Part shown: positions 55,061 through 63,314 of the stretch, piece by piece
Numbering within the stretch: position 1 is the stretch's first letter
How the letters are laid out: each line of letters starts with the position of its first letter
Assembly (NCBI RefSeq): GCF_900142755.1
Contig: NZ_FRCA01000010.1
Span: 1-64,000 of the forward strand
Length of the DNA: 64,000 nt
Source of the DNA: Halomonas cupida
Lineage (GTDB): Bacteria > Pseudomonadota > Gammaproteobacteria > Pseudomonadales > Halomonadaceae
Reading direction: 5' to 3'
Program-made: the position numbers and the translations under genes
Notes under the pieces: generated by a model
What the model was told of the DNA's origin: nothing
The model's input: the letters and a program-made list of their open reading frames with translations, nothing else
Database searches by the model: none

Positions 55061-56008
55061 CTATGCAGTGTGTCCCTGGGCCAGTGCGCTTGTCCTGGCC
55101 TTCGCATCCTCTTTGGTGAAGGTCGATTTTCCCCGTAGGCGCAGGGCATCGCGTTTCGGCGGTGCCTGGAACAGTCGTCCGTACTCGCGCGTAAATTGCG
55201 AGACACTCTCGTAACCCACCTCGAAGGCAGCATTGCTCGCTGAGAAACCTTCGTCGAGCATCAGGCGGCGCGCCTCGATCAGGCGAAGCCGCTTCTGGTA
55301 TTGCCCCGGCGCCAGCGAGGTCATGTGCTTGAAGTGTTTGTGAAACGAGGTGAGGCTCATTCCAGCTTCTGCCGCCAGTCGTTCCACGGGCACGCGCGAC
55401 CGGTACTCGGCTCTGAGGATGGCAATGGCGGCAGCGAGGCGACTTGCGTAACTGTCTGGATCTGCCAGTACCCGCAAGGCGGTACCGTGAGGCCCCGACA
55501 GCAGCCAGTAATGCAACTCCCGCATGATTCCCGGGTGCAGTAGCGGTATCGCCTCGGAGTGATCCAGCAGGTGCATCAGCCGTGATGCGCAATTGATCAC
55601 AGCGGCTTCGGTGTCTTCGGCGAATAGCGTCGTCATCTCGGATGGGCGCCCAGCAGGGAGGCTCCCCATGTGAGCGGCGAGTTCGCGCAAGACCGCCATA
55701 TCCAGTTCGACGGCTATCGCCAGATAAGGCTCGTTCTGGCTCGCTTGCACAATCCGCCCAACCACTGGCATGTCTGCGCCCACGATGACCGACTGACCGG
55801 CAGAGAAGATCTGTATCTCCTTCCCGACGGTCAAGCGCTTCGCACCCTGCAGAACCAGGCAAATCAGCGGCCTGTAAACCGAATGCAGGTCGCCGGCCGG
55901 CGCTTCGAGGCACATCATCCGTAGACCCGACACTGGTGTTAGCGCCAGGCCATCACCATTGGCGTGGCGGCTGGCATAAGCTCGGACAGCCTGCTTGAGC
56001 GAGTTCAT
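55061..56008 (-). CDS. AraC-family transcriptional regulator (AraC_N type)
   Basis: The 315-residue protein has an N-terminal AraC_N-type sensor domain (VYRPLICLVLQGAKRLTVG near residue 47) and a C-terminal AraC HTH domain with RLAAEAGMSLTSFHKHFKHM-type first helix (here LAAEAGMSLTSFHKHFK) and FEVGYESVSQFTREYGRLF for the second. The ATG was chosen because GGAGGG lies six bases before it; two earlier ATGs have poor spacing. It is divergent from the SDR-IorA-IorB-XdhC operon across 200 bases and is its likely regulator. Such regulators often respond to aromatic compounds or aldehydes (inference). Confidence 0.88.
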   Translation of the reverse strand: MNSLKQAVRAYASRHANGDGLALTPVSGLRMMCLEAPAGDLHSVYRPLICLVLQGAKRLTVGKEIQIFSAGQSVIVGADMPVVGRIVQASQNEPYLAIAVELDMAVLRELAAHMGSLPAGRPSEMTTLFAEDTEAAVINCASRLMHLLDHSEAIPLLHPGIMRELHYWLLSGPHGTALRVLADPDSYASRLAAAIAILRAEYRSRVPVERLAAEAGMSLTSFHKHFKHMTSLAPGQYQKRLRLIEARRLMLDEGFSASNAAFEVGYESVSQFTREYGRLFQAPPKRDALRLRGKSTFTKEDAKARTSALAQGHTA

Positions 56009-56208
56009 ATACATCCCTCCCACATGTTGTCTCGAACTTAGCATGGTGGTGAGAGCCGTTCACCACCACTGCAGGATAAGGCAAGTCTTGCGCAAGTATA
56101 GGCAAGCCCTGTTGCTCGCCGAATCGTGACAATGGCAATGCCAGCGCAGGCGACTGCGCGGTGGCCGAATTGATTACGTTGGGCCATGAGCCGATAGAGG
56201 ACGAAACA

Positions 56209-57006
56209 GTGAAGACATCGGAAAACACTATTCTCATCACCGGGGGCGGTTCCGGGATTGGTCGAGAACTCGCTCGGCGCTTCAATGAGCTTGGCAACAC
56301 CGTGATTGTTGCGGGGCGTCACCAGGAGACGCTGGAGGAAACCATCGCCGACCGACAGGACATGCATGCGATGGTCGTTGATATCGAGGATCCGGAGGCC
56401 ATCATGGCCTTTGTCGACCGTGTCGTCGTCGAGCATCCCAGCCTCAACGTCCTGATCAACAATGCTGGCATCATGCGGCGCGAGGACTTGTCCAGGCCCC
56501 GTGACCTGAGTGACTCAGAGCAGACGGTCATTACCAATCTGCTCGGGCCGATCCGGCTGACGAACGCATTGACCGACCATCTGGTGAACCAGCCCGATGC
56601 GGCGATCGTGAATGTAACGTCCGGCCTGGCCTTCGTGCCGATGAGCGGCACACCAACCTACAACGCGACCAAGGCAGCGCTTCATTCCTACACGGTGTCC
56701 CTGCGCGAACAACTCAAGGGCAAGGTCGAGCTCATCGAACTTGCCCCTCCCGCGGTACAGACTGAACTCACTCCTGGCCAGTCGACCCGAGAGGGCTATA
56801 TGCCGCTTGCTGACTTCATCGACGAGGTCATGATGCTGTTCCGCGAACAGCCAACACCCAGGGAAATCCTGGTGGAACGAGTGAACTTCCTGCGCTGGGC
56901 GGAGCGTGACGGACACTTCGATCACGCGGTCGAGATGCTGAGTGCTTTGAGTGCAGGCACATCCCGGCATGAGACCACAGGTCAGGTCGAGGAGTCGCAT
57001 TCATGA
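56209..57006 (+). CDS. SDR-family oxidoreductase, DltE-like
   Basis: The 265-residue product from a GTG start (GAGGAC upstream) reads [20 protein letters not shown], with NNAG at 84-87 and catalytic Ser138, Tyr151, Lys155 (YNATK). It resembles DltE-type short-chain dehydrogenases. A longer reading from an upstream GTG at 56161 lacks a good ribosome-binding site. Its stop overlaps the IorA gene by four bases (ATGA), so it belongs to the operon. It may interconvert an alcohol and the aldehyde used by the molybdenum enzyme, but the substrate is unknown. Confidence 0.86.
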   Translation: MKTSENTILITGGGSGIGRELARRFNELGNTVIVAGRHQETLEETIADRQDMHAMVVDIEDPEAIMAFVDRVVVEHPSLNVLINNAGIMRREDLSRPRDLSDSEQTVITNLLGPIRLTNALTDHLVNQPDAAIVNVTSGLAFVPMSGTPTYNATKAALHSYTVSLREQLKGKVELIELAPPAVQTELTPGQSTREGYMPLADFIDEVMMLFREQPTPREILVERVNFLRWAERDGHFDHAVEMLSALSAGTSRHETTGQVEESHS

Positions 57007-57452
57007 CAGCATTCACGATCAACGGGCGTGCGGTGGAAGTTACCGCTGAAACGGATACACCGCTGCTCTGGGTGATCCGGGAGCAACTGAAGCTCACCGG
57101 CACCAGGTTCGGCTGTGGCGTCGCGCAGTGTGGGGCGTGCACGGTACACCTGGATGGTGAGCCGGTGCGTTCCTGTTCCTTCCCGTTATCCGGGGTTGAG
57201 GGAAGATCCGTCACTACCATCGAAGGGTTGTCCGAGGATGGTTCGCACCCTGTCCAGTGCGCCTGGGCCGAGCTTGACGTGCCTCAGTGTGGCTACTGCC
57301 AGTCGGGGCAGATCATGAGCGCGGCGGCACTTCTGGCACGAAACCCGAATCCCTCTGATGAGGACATCAATGCAGCGATGCACGGCAATCTGTGCCGCTG
57401 CGGCACCTATGTGCGTATCCGGGCGGCCATTCACCGAGCCTCCGAAAACTGA
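57003..57452 (+). CDS. iorA: (2Fe-2S)-binding subunit of a molybdenum hydroxylase (IorA-like)
   Basis: The 149-residue small subunit carries two [2Fe-2S] clusters: plant-ferredoxin-type cysteines Cys38, Cys43, Cys46, Cys58 and the second set Cys96, Cys99, Cys131, Cys133 ([15 protein letters not shown]). It passes electrons from the molybdopterin subunit. Family members serve isoquinoline 1-oxidoreductase or aldehyde oxidases. There is no FAD subunit nearby, as in the IorAB type, whose acceptor is often a cytochrome or quinone. It overlaps the SDR gene upstream; the large subunit follows after 73 bases. Confidence 0.93.
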   Translation: MTAFTINGRAVEVTAETDTPLLWVIREQLKLTGTRFGCGVAQCGACTVHLDGEPVRSCSFPLSGVEGRSVTTIEGLSEDGSHPVQCAWAELDVPQCGYCQSGQIMSAAALLARNPNPSDEDINAAMHGNLCRCGTYVRIRAAIHRASEN

Positions 57453-57525
57453 TCCTTGCAAGCTGAGCGCCGAAAGCAACGCGCTCCGCTCTACATCAAC
57501 GCTTACTCAAAGGGCAGGCAGAACG

Positions 57526-59697
57526 ATGAAACCGCATCATTTCTCCCTCAGCCGTAGATCCTTTCTGGGCAGCACTCTAGCCGTGGCTGGAGCCGCCCTC
57601 GTTGTTCCCCTTCGTCTACCAATGGCCTGGGCACAGCAGGAGGAAGGGTCTGGCATGTCGCTAGCCTTCGTCCGCATTGATACGAGTGGTCAGGTGACCT
57701 TCCTGCTCCCCACCTGCGAAATGGGCCAGGGCACCCACACTGGCCAGGCCCAGATTCTTGCTGAGGAGCTTGGCACCGACTGGTCCAGCATCATTGTCGA
57801 CATGCCGAAGCAACCGGTGGCCGCCTACAGGGTTCCGGTGATGGGGCAGATGCGCTCCGTGGGCTCGTACGGCATCCGGTATTGGCATGAACCGTTGCGT
57901 CTCGCAGCCGCCCAGGCGCGGGAGATGTTGACGCAGGCGGCGGCCGAGCGTCTCGGAGTAATGCCCGCAGCCTTGCATACCGAGGACGGTTTTGTCATTC
58001 ATGCCGACAGTGGCCAGCGGATTCCCTTCGGTGAGCTGGTGGAAGACGCCATGGCGCTGCCGGTGCCGGAGGAACCGACCCTGCGTCCCGACAGCGAACG
58101 AACGTTGACTGGACGCTCGATACCACGCCTCGATACACCGGCGAAGGTGACAGGAAAGGCTGTCTACGGGATTGACGTTGAACGCGACGGGATGCTGTAT
58201 GGCGCCGTCCGACTCGCCCCGGTCTTTTCTGCCGATGTTGAGTCGATCGACGAGAGTAGTGTCTCTGGCATGCCAGGAGTGATCGAGGTAGTGCGAGTGC
58301 CGCGCGGTGCGGTGGTCATCGCTGACTCCTGGTGGCAGGCCAGGCAAGCTGCCGACGCCCTGGACATCACCTTTACCCAGACACCGGCAGACCATCTTTC
58401 CACGGATGAGATAGACAGAATGCTTCGCGAGGCGTTGGACCGGCCCGATGTCCCCGTCTCTACCTTGCGCGGCGATTCGGAGGCAGCGCTGTCGACCGAT
58501 GGCCAGGTCGTCGAGGCCGAGTACTCGGTACCGCTACTCGCCCATGCGTGCATGGAGCCGATCAATTGCACCGCCGAATCCACCAGGGAGCGGACAGAAC
58601 TGTGGATCGGCACGCAGGGGCACGACGTGCTCAGAATGACACTGGAGAATGCCCTGCAGGTACCGGCAGACCGCCTCTTCATCAACACTACCTGGCTGGG
58701 CGGCGGTTTCGGCCGCAAGACCCATGGCGAGATCGCGCTGCAGGCGACTCTTGCCAGCCGCGCCGTCGACGGGCGACCGGTCAAGGTCCTCTGGGCCCGC
58801 GAGGACGACGTTCAGCAGGGCCAGTACCGCCAGACGATGAGGTGCCGCTTCCAGGCAACCCTGGACGAAGCCGGTAACATCACCGGCATGGGTATCCGAC
58901 TCGCCGGACCGCAGATGGGCCTTGAATATGGCTTCGATCCGGAGCAGATGGCGCAGGCGACCGGCAACCTCGCGAACTTCGATCCCTTCTCGCTTGCTGG
59001 CCTGTCGGACATGCGCTACGTCATTCCGAACTTTGCCGTGGAACACGCCGTGGTCGATCTGCCGATCCCGCTTTGCCCCTGGCGTTCGATCGCTCATTCC
59101 TTCAACGGCTTCTTCTTCGAAAGCTTCATGGACGAATGCGCTGCGGCAGCGGGTCGCGACCCACTGGAATTTCGCAGAAGCCACTGTGCGGGGCAGGAGC
59201 GGATGCTCGCTGTCCTTGACCGAGTGGCCGAGATGTCACGATGGAGCGAGCCAGCTCCCGAGGGCGTCGCGCGCGGCCTGGCAGTGGTCGAGAGCTACGG
59301 CTCCTATGTGGCCCAGGTAGTGGAGGCGCAGGCTGATGACGAAGGAATTCACGTCGAGCGGGTCCATGCGGCCATTGACTGCGGACACGCCATCAATCCG
59401 GATCACGTGGAGGCGCAGATCCAGGGCGCCGTCATCGATGCTCTCAGCGCGGCGCTGAGGCAGAAGGTCACGATCAGCGATGGCCGTGCCGAACAGTCGA
59501 ACTTCCACGACTATCCGCTACTACGCATCGGGGAAGCGCCGTTGGTGGAGGTGAGCATCGTGGAGATTGGTTCTCCGCTGGGTGGTGTGGGTGAGCCGGG
59601 CATCCCCCCGCTCGCGCCTGCGCTGGCCAACGCGCTGTTCGCCACCTCGCGGCAGCGGATCCGCCACCTGCCGTTGACCGATCACGTCCAGGGTTAG
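57526..59697 (+). CDS. iorB: Molybdopterin-binding subunit of a molybdenum hydroxylase (IorB-like)
   Basis: The 723-residue protein has a twin-arginine signal (SRRSFLG, Arg10-Arg11) followed by a hydrophobic stretch, so the folded cofactor-loaded enzyme is exported. It belongs to the xanthine dehydrogenase family: TCEMGQGTHTGQAQILAEEL, GGGFGRKTHGEI, and near the end GGVGEPGIPPLAPA with the catalytic Glu. Like IorB it is a single chain, duplicated in arrangement relative to other members. It probably oxidises an aldehyde or N-heterocycle; the substrate cannot be set from sequence. The ATG was chosen for the Tat signal. Confidence 0.93.
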   Translation: MKPHHFSLSRRSFLGSTLAVAGAALVVPLRLPMAWAQQEEGSGMSLAFVRIDTSGQVTFLLPTCEMGQGTHTGQAQILAEELGTDWSSIIVDMPKQPVAAYRVPVMGQMRSVGSYGIRYWHEPLRLAAAQAREMLTQAAAERLGVMPAALHTEDGFVIHADSGQRIPFGELVEDAMALPVPEEPTLRPDSERTLTGRSIPRLDTPAKVTGKAVYGIDVERDGMLYGAVRLAPVFSADVESIDESSVSGMPGVIEVVRVPRGAVVIADSWWQARQAADALDITFTQTPADHLSTDEIDRMLREALDRPDVPVSTLRGDSEAALSTDGQVVEAEYSVPLLAHACMEPINCTAESTRERTELWIGTQGHDVLRMTLENALQVPADRLFINTTWLGGGFGRKTHGEIALQATLASRAVDGRPVKVLWAREDDVQQGQYRQTMRCRFQATLDEAGNITGMGIRLAGPQMGLEYGFDPEQMAQATGNLANFDPFSLAGLSDMRYVIPNFAVEHAVVDLPIPLCPWRSIAHSFNGFFFESFMDECAAAAGRDPLEFRRSHCAGQERMLAVLDRVAEMSRWSEPAPEGVARGLAVVESYGSYVAQVVEAQADDEGIHVERVHAAIDCGHAINPDHVEAQIQGAVIDALSAALRQKVTISDGRAEQSNFHDYPLLRIGEAPLVEVSIVEIGSPLGGVGEPGIPPLAPALANALFATSRQRIRHLPLTDHVQG

Positions 59698-59726
59698 CGC
59701 AGGCGAAGACAGACCATCGAGGGCTC

Positions 59727-60668
59727 ATGATGTATCTGGAGCATGCACAGGATGTCCTTGGCCAATGGCTCGCCTGGCGCAAGGCGGGGGCGGTGGCTCT
59801 CGTCGTTGTGACGGCAACGGAGGGCGGCGCCGTACGAGCGCCGGGCGCCCTGATGGCCGTGTCCACTACTGGCGAGAGTTGTGGTTACGTCTCCGGCGGA
59901 TGTATCGACACGGATGTGGCACATCATGCTCGGCAAGCGCTTCGCTCGGGTCGGTTCGAGTGTCTGAGATACGGCAATGGCTCGTCTTTCATCGACTTGC
60001 CGTTACCCTGCGGCGGTGCGATCGAGGTTTGTGTACTGCCCGATGCAGAAGCCGGTGTCCTTCGGGCGTGCCATGACCGCCTTGCTGCGCGCCAGCCGGT
60101 GACGCTCACGCTTTTGCCATCCGGCGATCTCGGGTTGGGACATATGGCAGTAACAAACGCGTTGTCCTTCCAATATACGCCCAGGCTTCGCCTGCGCATT
60201 GCCGGGCGCGGGGCCGACAGCCTGGCACTTGCCCGACTTGCGATGGCGAGCGATATCGAGACTGAGCTGCAACTCTGCGATAGCGTCGAAACCCAGAGTG
60301 CCCAGCGCCTGGGAGTCGACCAGATCACGCAGCTGACGGTTCCATCGACGCTCCCAGCGATGGGCGATGATCCATGGACGGCCTTTCTCCTCGCTTTCCA
60401 TGATGTCGGTTGGGAGGAACCACTCCTTGCTCAGGCTCTCACAGGTCCAGCCTTCTATATCGGTGCCGTTGGCAGCAAGACAACTCATGCCCGGCGTTGC
60501 GAGACGCTTCGTGCGTCCGGTATCGCCGAGAGCCAGATTGGACGAATCCGTGGCCCCGTTGGCTTGATTCCCTCGATGCGTGAAGCGTCGATGCTTGCCG
60601 TGTCCATACTCGCGGAGATCGTGGAAGCCTATCAGTGCAAGGTGCGATCTCCCTTCGCCTCGAGGTGA
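59727..60668 (+). CDS. XdhC/CoxI-family molybdenum cofactor maturation protein
   Basis: XdhC-type chaperones bind the molybdenum cofactor, help its sulfuration and insert it into the hydroxylase. The 313-residue product has the N-terminal XdhC_CoxI region (APGALMAVSTTGESCGYVSG, then GGCIDTDV) and a C-terminal Rossmann-like XdhC_C domain (FYIGAVGSKTTHARRCETL). An alternative ATG three bases downstream has better spacing to GAGGG. It lies 29 bases after iorB and completes the operon; its presence supports a mono-oxo/sulfido cofactor in IorB. Confidence 0.9.
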   Translation: MMYLEHAQDVLGQWLAWRKAGAVALVVVTATEGGAVRAPGALMAVSTTGESCGYVSGGCIDTDVAHHARQALRSGRFECLRYGNGSSFIDLPLPCGGAIEVCVLPDAEAGVLRACHDRLAARQPVTLTLLPSGDLGLGHMAVTNALSFQYTPRLRLRIAGRGADSLALARLAMASDIETELQLCDSVETQSAQRLGVDQITQLTVPSTLPAMGDDPWTAFLLAFHDVGWEEPLLAQALTGPAFYIGAVGSKTTHARRCETLRASGIAESQIGRIRGPVGLIPSMREASMLAVSILAEIVEAYQCKVRSPFASR

Positions 60669-60702
60669 TTATGGCCTTGCATCGTTCAGATGATTTCACT
60701 GC

Positions 60703-61617
60703 TCACGCGTTACGGGCGTTTGCCTTGAGTGCATCCACAACCGCCCGAGTGGCCGGTGCTAGTGCAACACCCGAGGCGTAGCAAAGGTGGAAGCCCGGAT
60801 AGCTTGGTGACCAATCAGCCAGTACGCGGATCAGTCGACCGTCGGCGATGGTTTGTCGTGCCAGTTCTTCGACGCCGTGCCATAGCCCGGTACCGGCCAG
60901 GGCCGCAGACAGCATCAGATCGGGGTCGTCGGTCGACAGCGACCCTGTCACGTCCATCACGACGGCCACTCCATCCTTTTCAAACTCCCATCGATAGAGA
61001 CTTCCGCTTGGACCGCTATGACAGCCGATGCATCGGTGCCTTGCGAGATCGTGCGGTGTGATGGGAGGTAGATGGTCCTCGAAATAGCCTGGCGAGCCAA
61101 CGACTGCGGTCGTGAAGCGGGGCATCAGCGGCACCGACACCATATCGCGCTCTATTGTCTCACCCAGTTTGATCGCCAGGTCGAAACCGGCCCGGACGAT
61201 ATCGCCAGGCTGTTCATCCGTAGTCACATCGAGCGTTACATGCGGGTAGTTGCGCGCAAGACTGTCGATAATGGGAGCGATCAGCGTACGAATGGCCAGA
61301 CGCGGCGCGACAAGGCGAACCGTGCCGGACGGCATGCCCCCTGGCGCCAAGGCGTCCTCAAGCGCACTCTCCAGTGACGACAATGCGGGCGACAACCTGC
61401 CAAGAAGACGTGCGCCAGCCTCTGTCGGGGCGACGGAACGGGTTGTCCTATGTAACAAGCGCGTGCCGAGACGGTCTTCCAGCGCGCGGACCGCATGACT
61501 GAGCGTAGAAGGATCAAGCCCCAACTCCGAGGCAGCCCGGCGAAAGCTTCGTGCTTCTGCCACAGAAGCAAAGGCCCGGAGTTCTGCGAACTCTCCAGCA
61601 CGTATATTTCGAGGCAT
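60703..61617 (-). CDS. LysR-family transcriptional regulator
   Basis: The 304-residue protein has the LysR N-terminal HTH (about 10-65, FRRAASELGLDPSTLSHAVR) and an effector-binding domain ending in RLIRVLADWSPSYPGFHLCY, which places it in the CrgA/YafC-like subgroup. It is convergent with xdhC and divergent from an SDR gene 110 bases away, its probable target. A related but truncated LysR remnant lies 0.9 kb beyond, on the other side of that SDR. Confidence 0.92.
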   Translation of the reverse strand: MPRNIRAGEFAELRAFASVAEARSFRRAASELGLDPSTLSHAVRALEDRLGTRLLHRTTRSVAPTEAGARLLGRLSPALSSLESALEDALAPGGMPSGTVRLVAPRLAIRTLIAPIIDSLARNYPHVTLDVTTDEQPGDIVRAGFDLAIKLGETIERDMVSVPLMPRFTTAVVGSPGYFEDHLPPITPHDLARHRCIGCHSGPSGSLYRWEFEKDGVAVVMDVTGSLSTDDPDLMLSAALAGTGLWHGVEELARQTIADGRLIRVLADWSPSYPGFHLCYASGVALAPATRAVVDALKANARNA

Positions 61618-61727
61618 TGCTGAATCTCACACATCAGTCTATTGAAAGGGACCTGACTTGTTCCGGCTCTTATTGAGGAATAAGTTTGAGTGACATTGTG
61701 TCAGCAAGCAATAAATGGAGATGTCCC

Positions 61728-62504
61728 ATGAATAACAGTGGCAATCCACGTCTTGAGGGTAAGGTCACCATCGTGACGGGAGCGGGAAGTGGTATAGGTG
61801 AGGTGGCAGCACGCACCTTTGCCAGGGAGGGTGCCTGGGTCGTGTTGGTAGGGCGCCGGGAAGCCCCATTGCGGTCCAACGCTGAGGTAATTTCTCAGGC
61901 CGGTGGCAAGGCCATCATGTGCTCTGCCGACGTGTCCTCGTCCGATGATGTCAATCGGGTGGTAGCCGAAACCCTGGACCACTTCGGACAGATCGACTGC
62001 GTCTTCAATAATGCCGGGATTCAGGGCAATGGCGGCCCGACTGTCGAGATGGAGGAGTCGAGCTTCGACGAGTTGATTGCCATCAACCTGAAAGGGCCCT
62101 GGCTCATGACCCGGGCTGTGCTGCGTTCCATGCTTGATGGCGGACAAGGTGGCGCCATCGTCAACACTTCGTCCTTCCTGTCTACTGGAGCAACCGCCGG
62201 CACATCTGCGTACTCGGCAAGCAAGGCCGGTCTGGACGCCATGATCCGGGCGATCGCGCTTGAGGTTGGAGACAAGGGCGTCCGCATCAATAACGTCAAT
62301 CCTGGCGTCATCGATACCCCCATGCTTCGCGCCCACGGTGAGGAGATCATTCCACCGCTGGCGGCGCGCGCTGCCCTGGGGCGAATCGGCACCCCTCAGG
62401 ACATTGCGGACGTTGCGGTGTGGCTCTGCACGGACGAGGCGAGATTCATTACTGGCCAATCGGTCCTGGTGGATGGCGGTTTCACGATACCCGGCCCGCG
62501 TTAA
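61728..62504 (+). CDS. SDR-family oxidoreductase
   Basis: The 258-residue classical SDR has the TGAGSGIG cofactor motif (17-24), NNAG at 94-97, catalytic Ser148, Tyr162 and Lys166 (YSASK), NNVNPGVIDTPM and the end GQSVLVDGG. ATG chosen with GGAGATG upstream; an ATG 14 codons earlier is less suitable. The substrate is unknown. Its 3' end overlaps the frame of a truncated LysR gene read from the other strand, the left end of a deletion scar. Confidence 0.9.
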   Translation: MNNSGNPRLEGKVTIVTGAGSGIGEVAARTFAREGAWVVLVGRREAPLRSNAEVISQAGGKAIMCSADVSSSDDVNRVVAETLDHFGQIDCVFNNAGIQGNGGPTVEMEESSFDELIAINLKGPWLMTRAVLRSMLDGGQGGAIVNTSSFLSTGATAGTSAYSASKAGLDAMIRAIALEVGDKGVRINNVNPGVIDTPMLRAHGEEIIPPLAARAALGRIGTPQDIADVAVWLCTDEARFITGQSVLVDGGFTIPGPR

Positions 62505-62637
62505 CGCCCGAAGGCCCGAGCAAGGTGGCCTGTGTGTCGGGCTCCTTCAGCAGATCGATAAAGGCGCGCAACGCTGCGGGTACGTGGCGGTTTCCGGGAT
62601 AGTACAGCATCAAACTGGAGAAAGGCGGGCACCAGTC
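62482..62637 (-). pseudogene. LysR-family regulator, 3' fragment
   Basis: On the minus strand the bases read DWCPPFSSLMLYYPGNRHVP followed by AALRAFIDLLKE, the C-terminal signature of LysR regulators of the CrgA/YafC type (compare DWSPSYPGFHLCY in the intact LysR at 60703-61617). A stop codon lies directly upstream at 62638-62640, so about 85% of the gene is missing. The frame runs on through the SDR 3' end before stopping, so the original stop may be lost or lie after LLGPSG. Confidence 0.8.
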
Positions 62638-62641
62638 TTAT

Positions 62642-63075
62642 CTGCGGGCGCAGGGGGGAGGACGGGTTCTGCAGGTTTCGAGCGAGGGGGGCAGATCGCC
62701 TATCCAGGCTTCAGTCTCTATCACGCGACCAAGTGGGGCATAGAGGGGTTTGTCGAGGCGCTGGCCAAGGAATTGGTATCGTTCGCTATCCAGTTCACTC
62801 TTGTTGAGCCGGGGCCGGCGCGCACCAACTTCGGGAGTAGTCTTGTGCAACCGGAACCCATAACAGTCTATGACGACACGCCCGCCCACCAGACACGTGA
62901 CGCCGTGAACACCGGGAGTTGGGTCATCACCGGGGATCCCGAACGCATGGCCGATGCAATGACAGTGGTTGCCGACCAACCGGATCCGCCGCTGCGCCTG
63001 GTACTTGGCGGCTCGTCTTACCATGCGGTTCGAGACGCGCTTTCCTCTCGACTCGGTGAACTCGAGGCCCAGTGA
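62642..63075 (+). pseudogene. SDR-family oxidoreductase, 3' fragment with frameshift
   Basis: From 62642 the plus strand reads LRAQGGGRVLQVSSEG, the mid-region of a classical SDR, until a run of six G (62686-62691), where one base appears missing; after it the frame shifts and continues GGQIAYPGFSLYHATKWGIE (the YxxxK motif YHATK) and FTLVEPGPARTNFG to the stop. About the first 130 residues, including the NAD(P)-binding motif, are absent. It is not functional. It faces a LysR fragment that ends at the same point, so one deletion probably removed both N-termini. Confidence 0.85.
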
Positions 63076-63190
63076 GACATTGCCTTCTCCACCGACTATC
63101 CCGAAGAGGAACTGGTCGGACGATAGGGCGGCAGGAGGGCGTGCCATCTACCTGTTGCTCGGTATGTCGTACCTTCCGTCTGGAAGCATT

Positions 63191-63219
63191 GAAGGGGCGG
63201 CCAACCGACCGCCCCTTTC
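63191..63219 (+). terminator. Terminator downstream of the SDR remnant
   Basis: AAGGGGCGG (63192-63200) pairs with CCGCCCCTT (63209-63217) around an 8-base loop, followed by T residues. It probably served the SDR gene now broken. The other bases in the 239-base gap between the remnant and the final gene show nothing recognisable. Confidence 0.8.
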
Positions 63220-63314
63220 GTTGTGGTTGCCGTCGATGAGACTCCGGCATGACAGGCCCTGTGTGGGTGAGGCTTCGGCCTGGTTCCTGCTCCTTCACTT
63301 CTCGGTGAATGGCC

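Noticed and set aside
54999..55913. A 304-codon frame overlapping the AraC gene on the same strand
   Set aside because: The overlapping frame with the AraC HTH domain is clearly the gene; this one is rich in Arg, Gly and Pro in the manner of shifted frames.
62260..62641. Start of a long open frame that joins the intact SDR's 3' part to the SDR remnant
   Set aside because: The first part is an out-of-frame reading of the intact SDR and the LysR fragment; only the part after 62692 is real SDR sequence.
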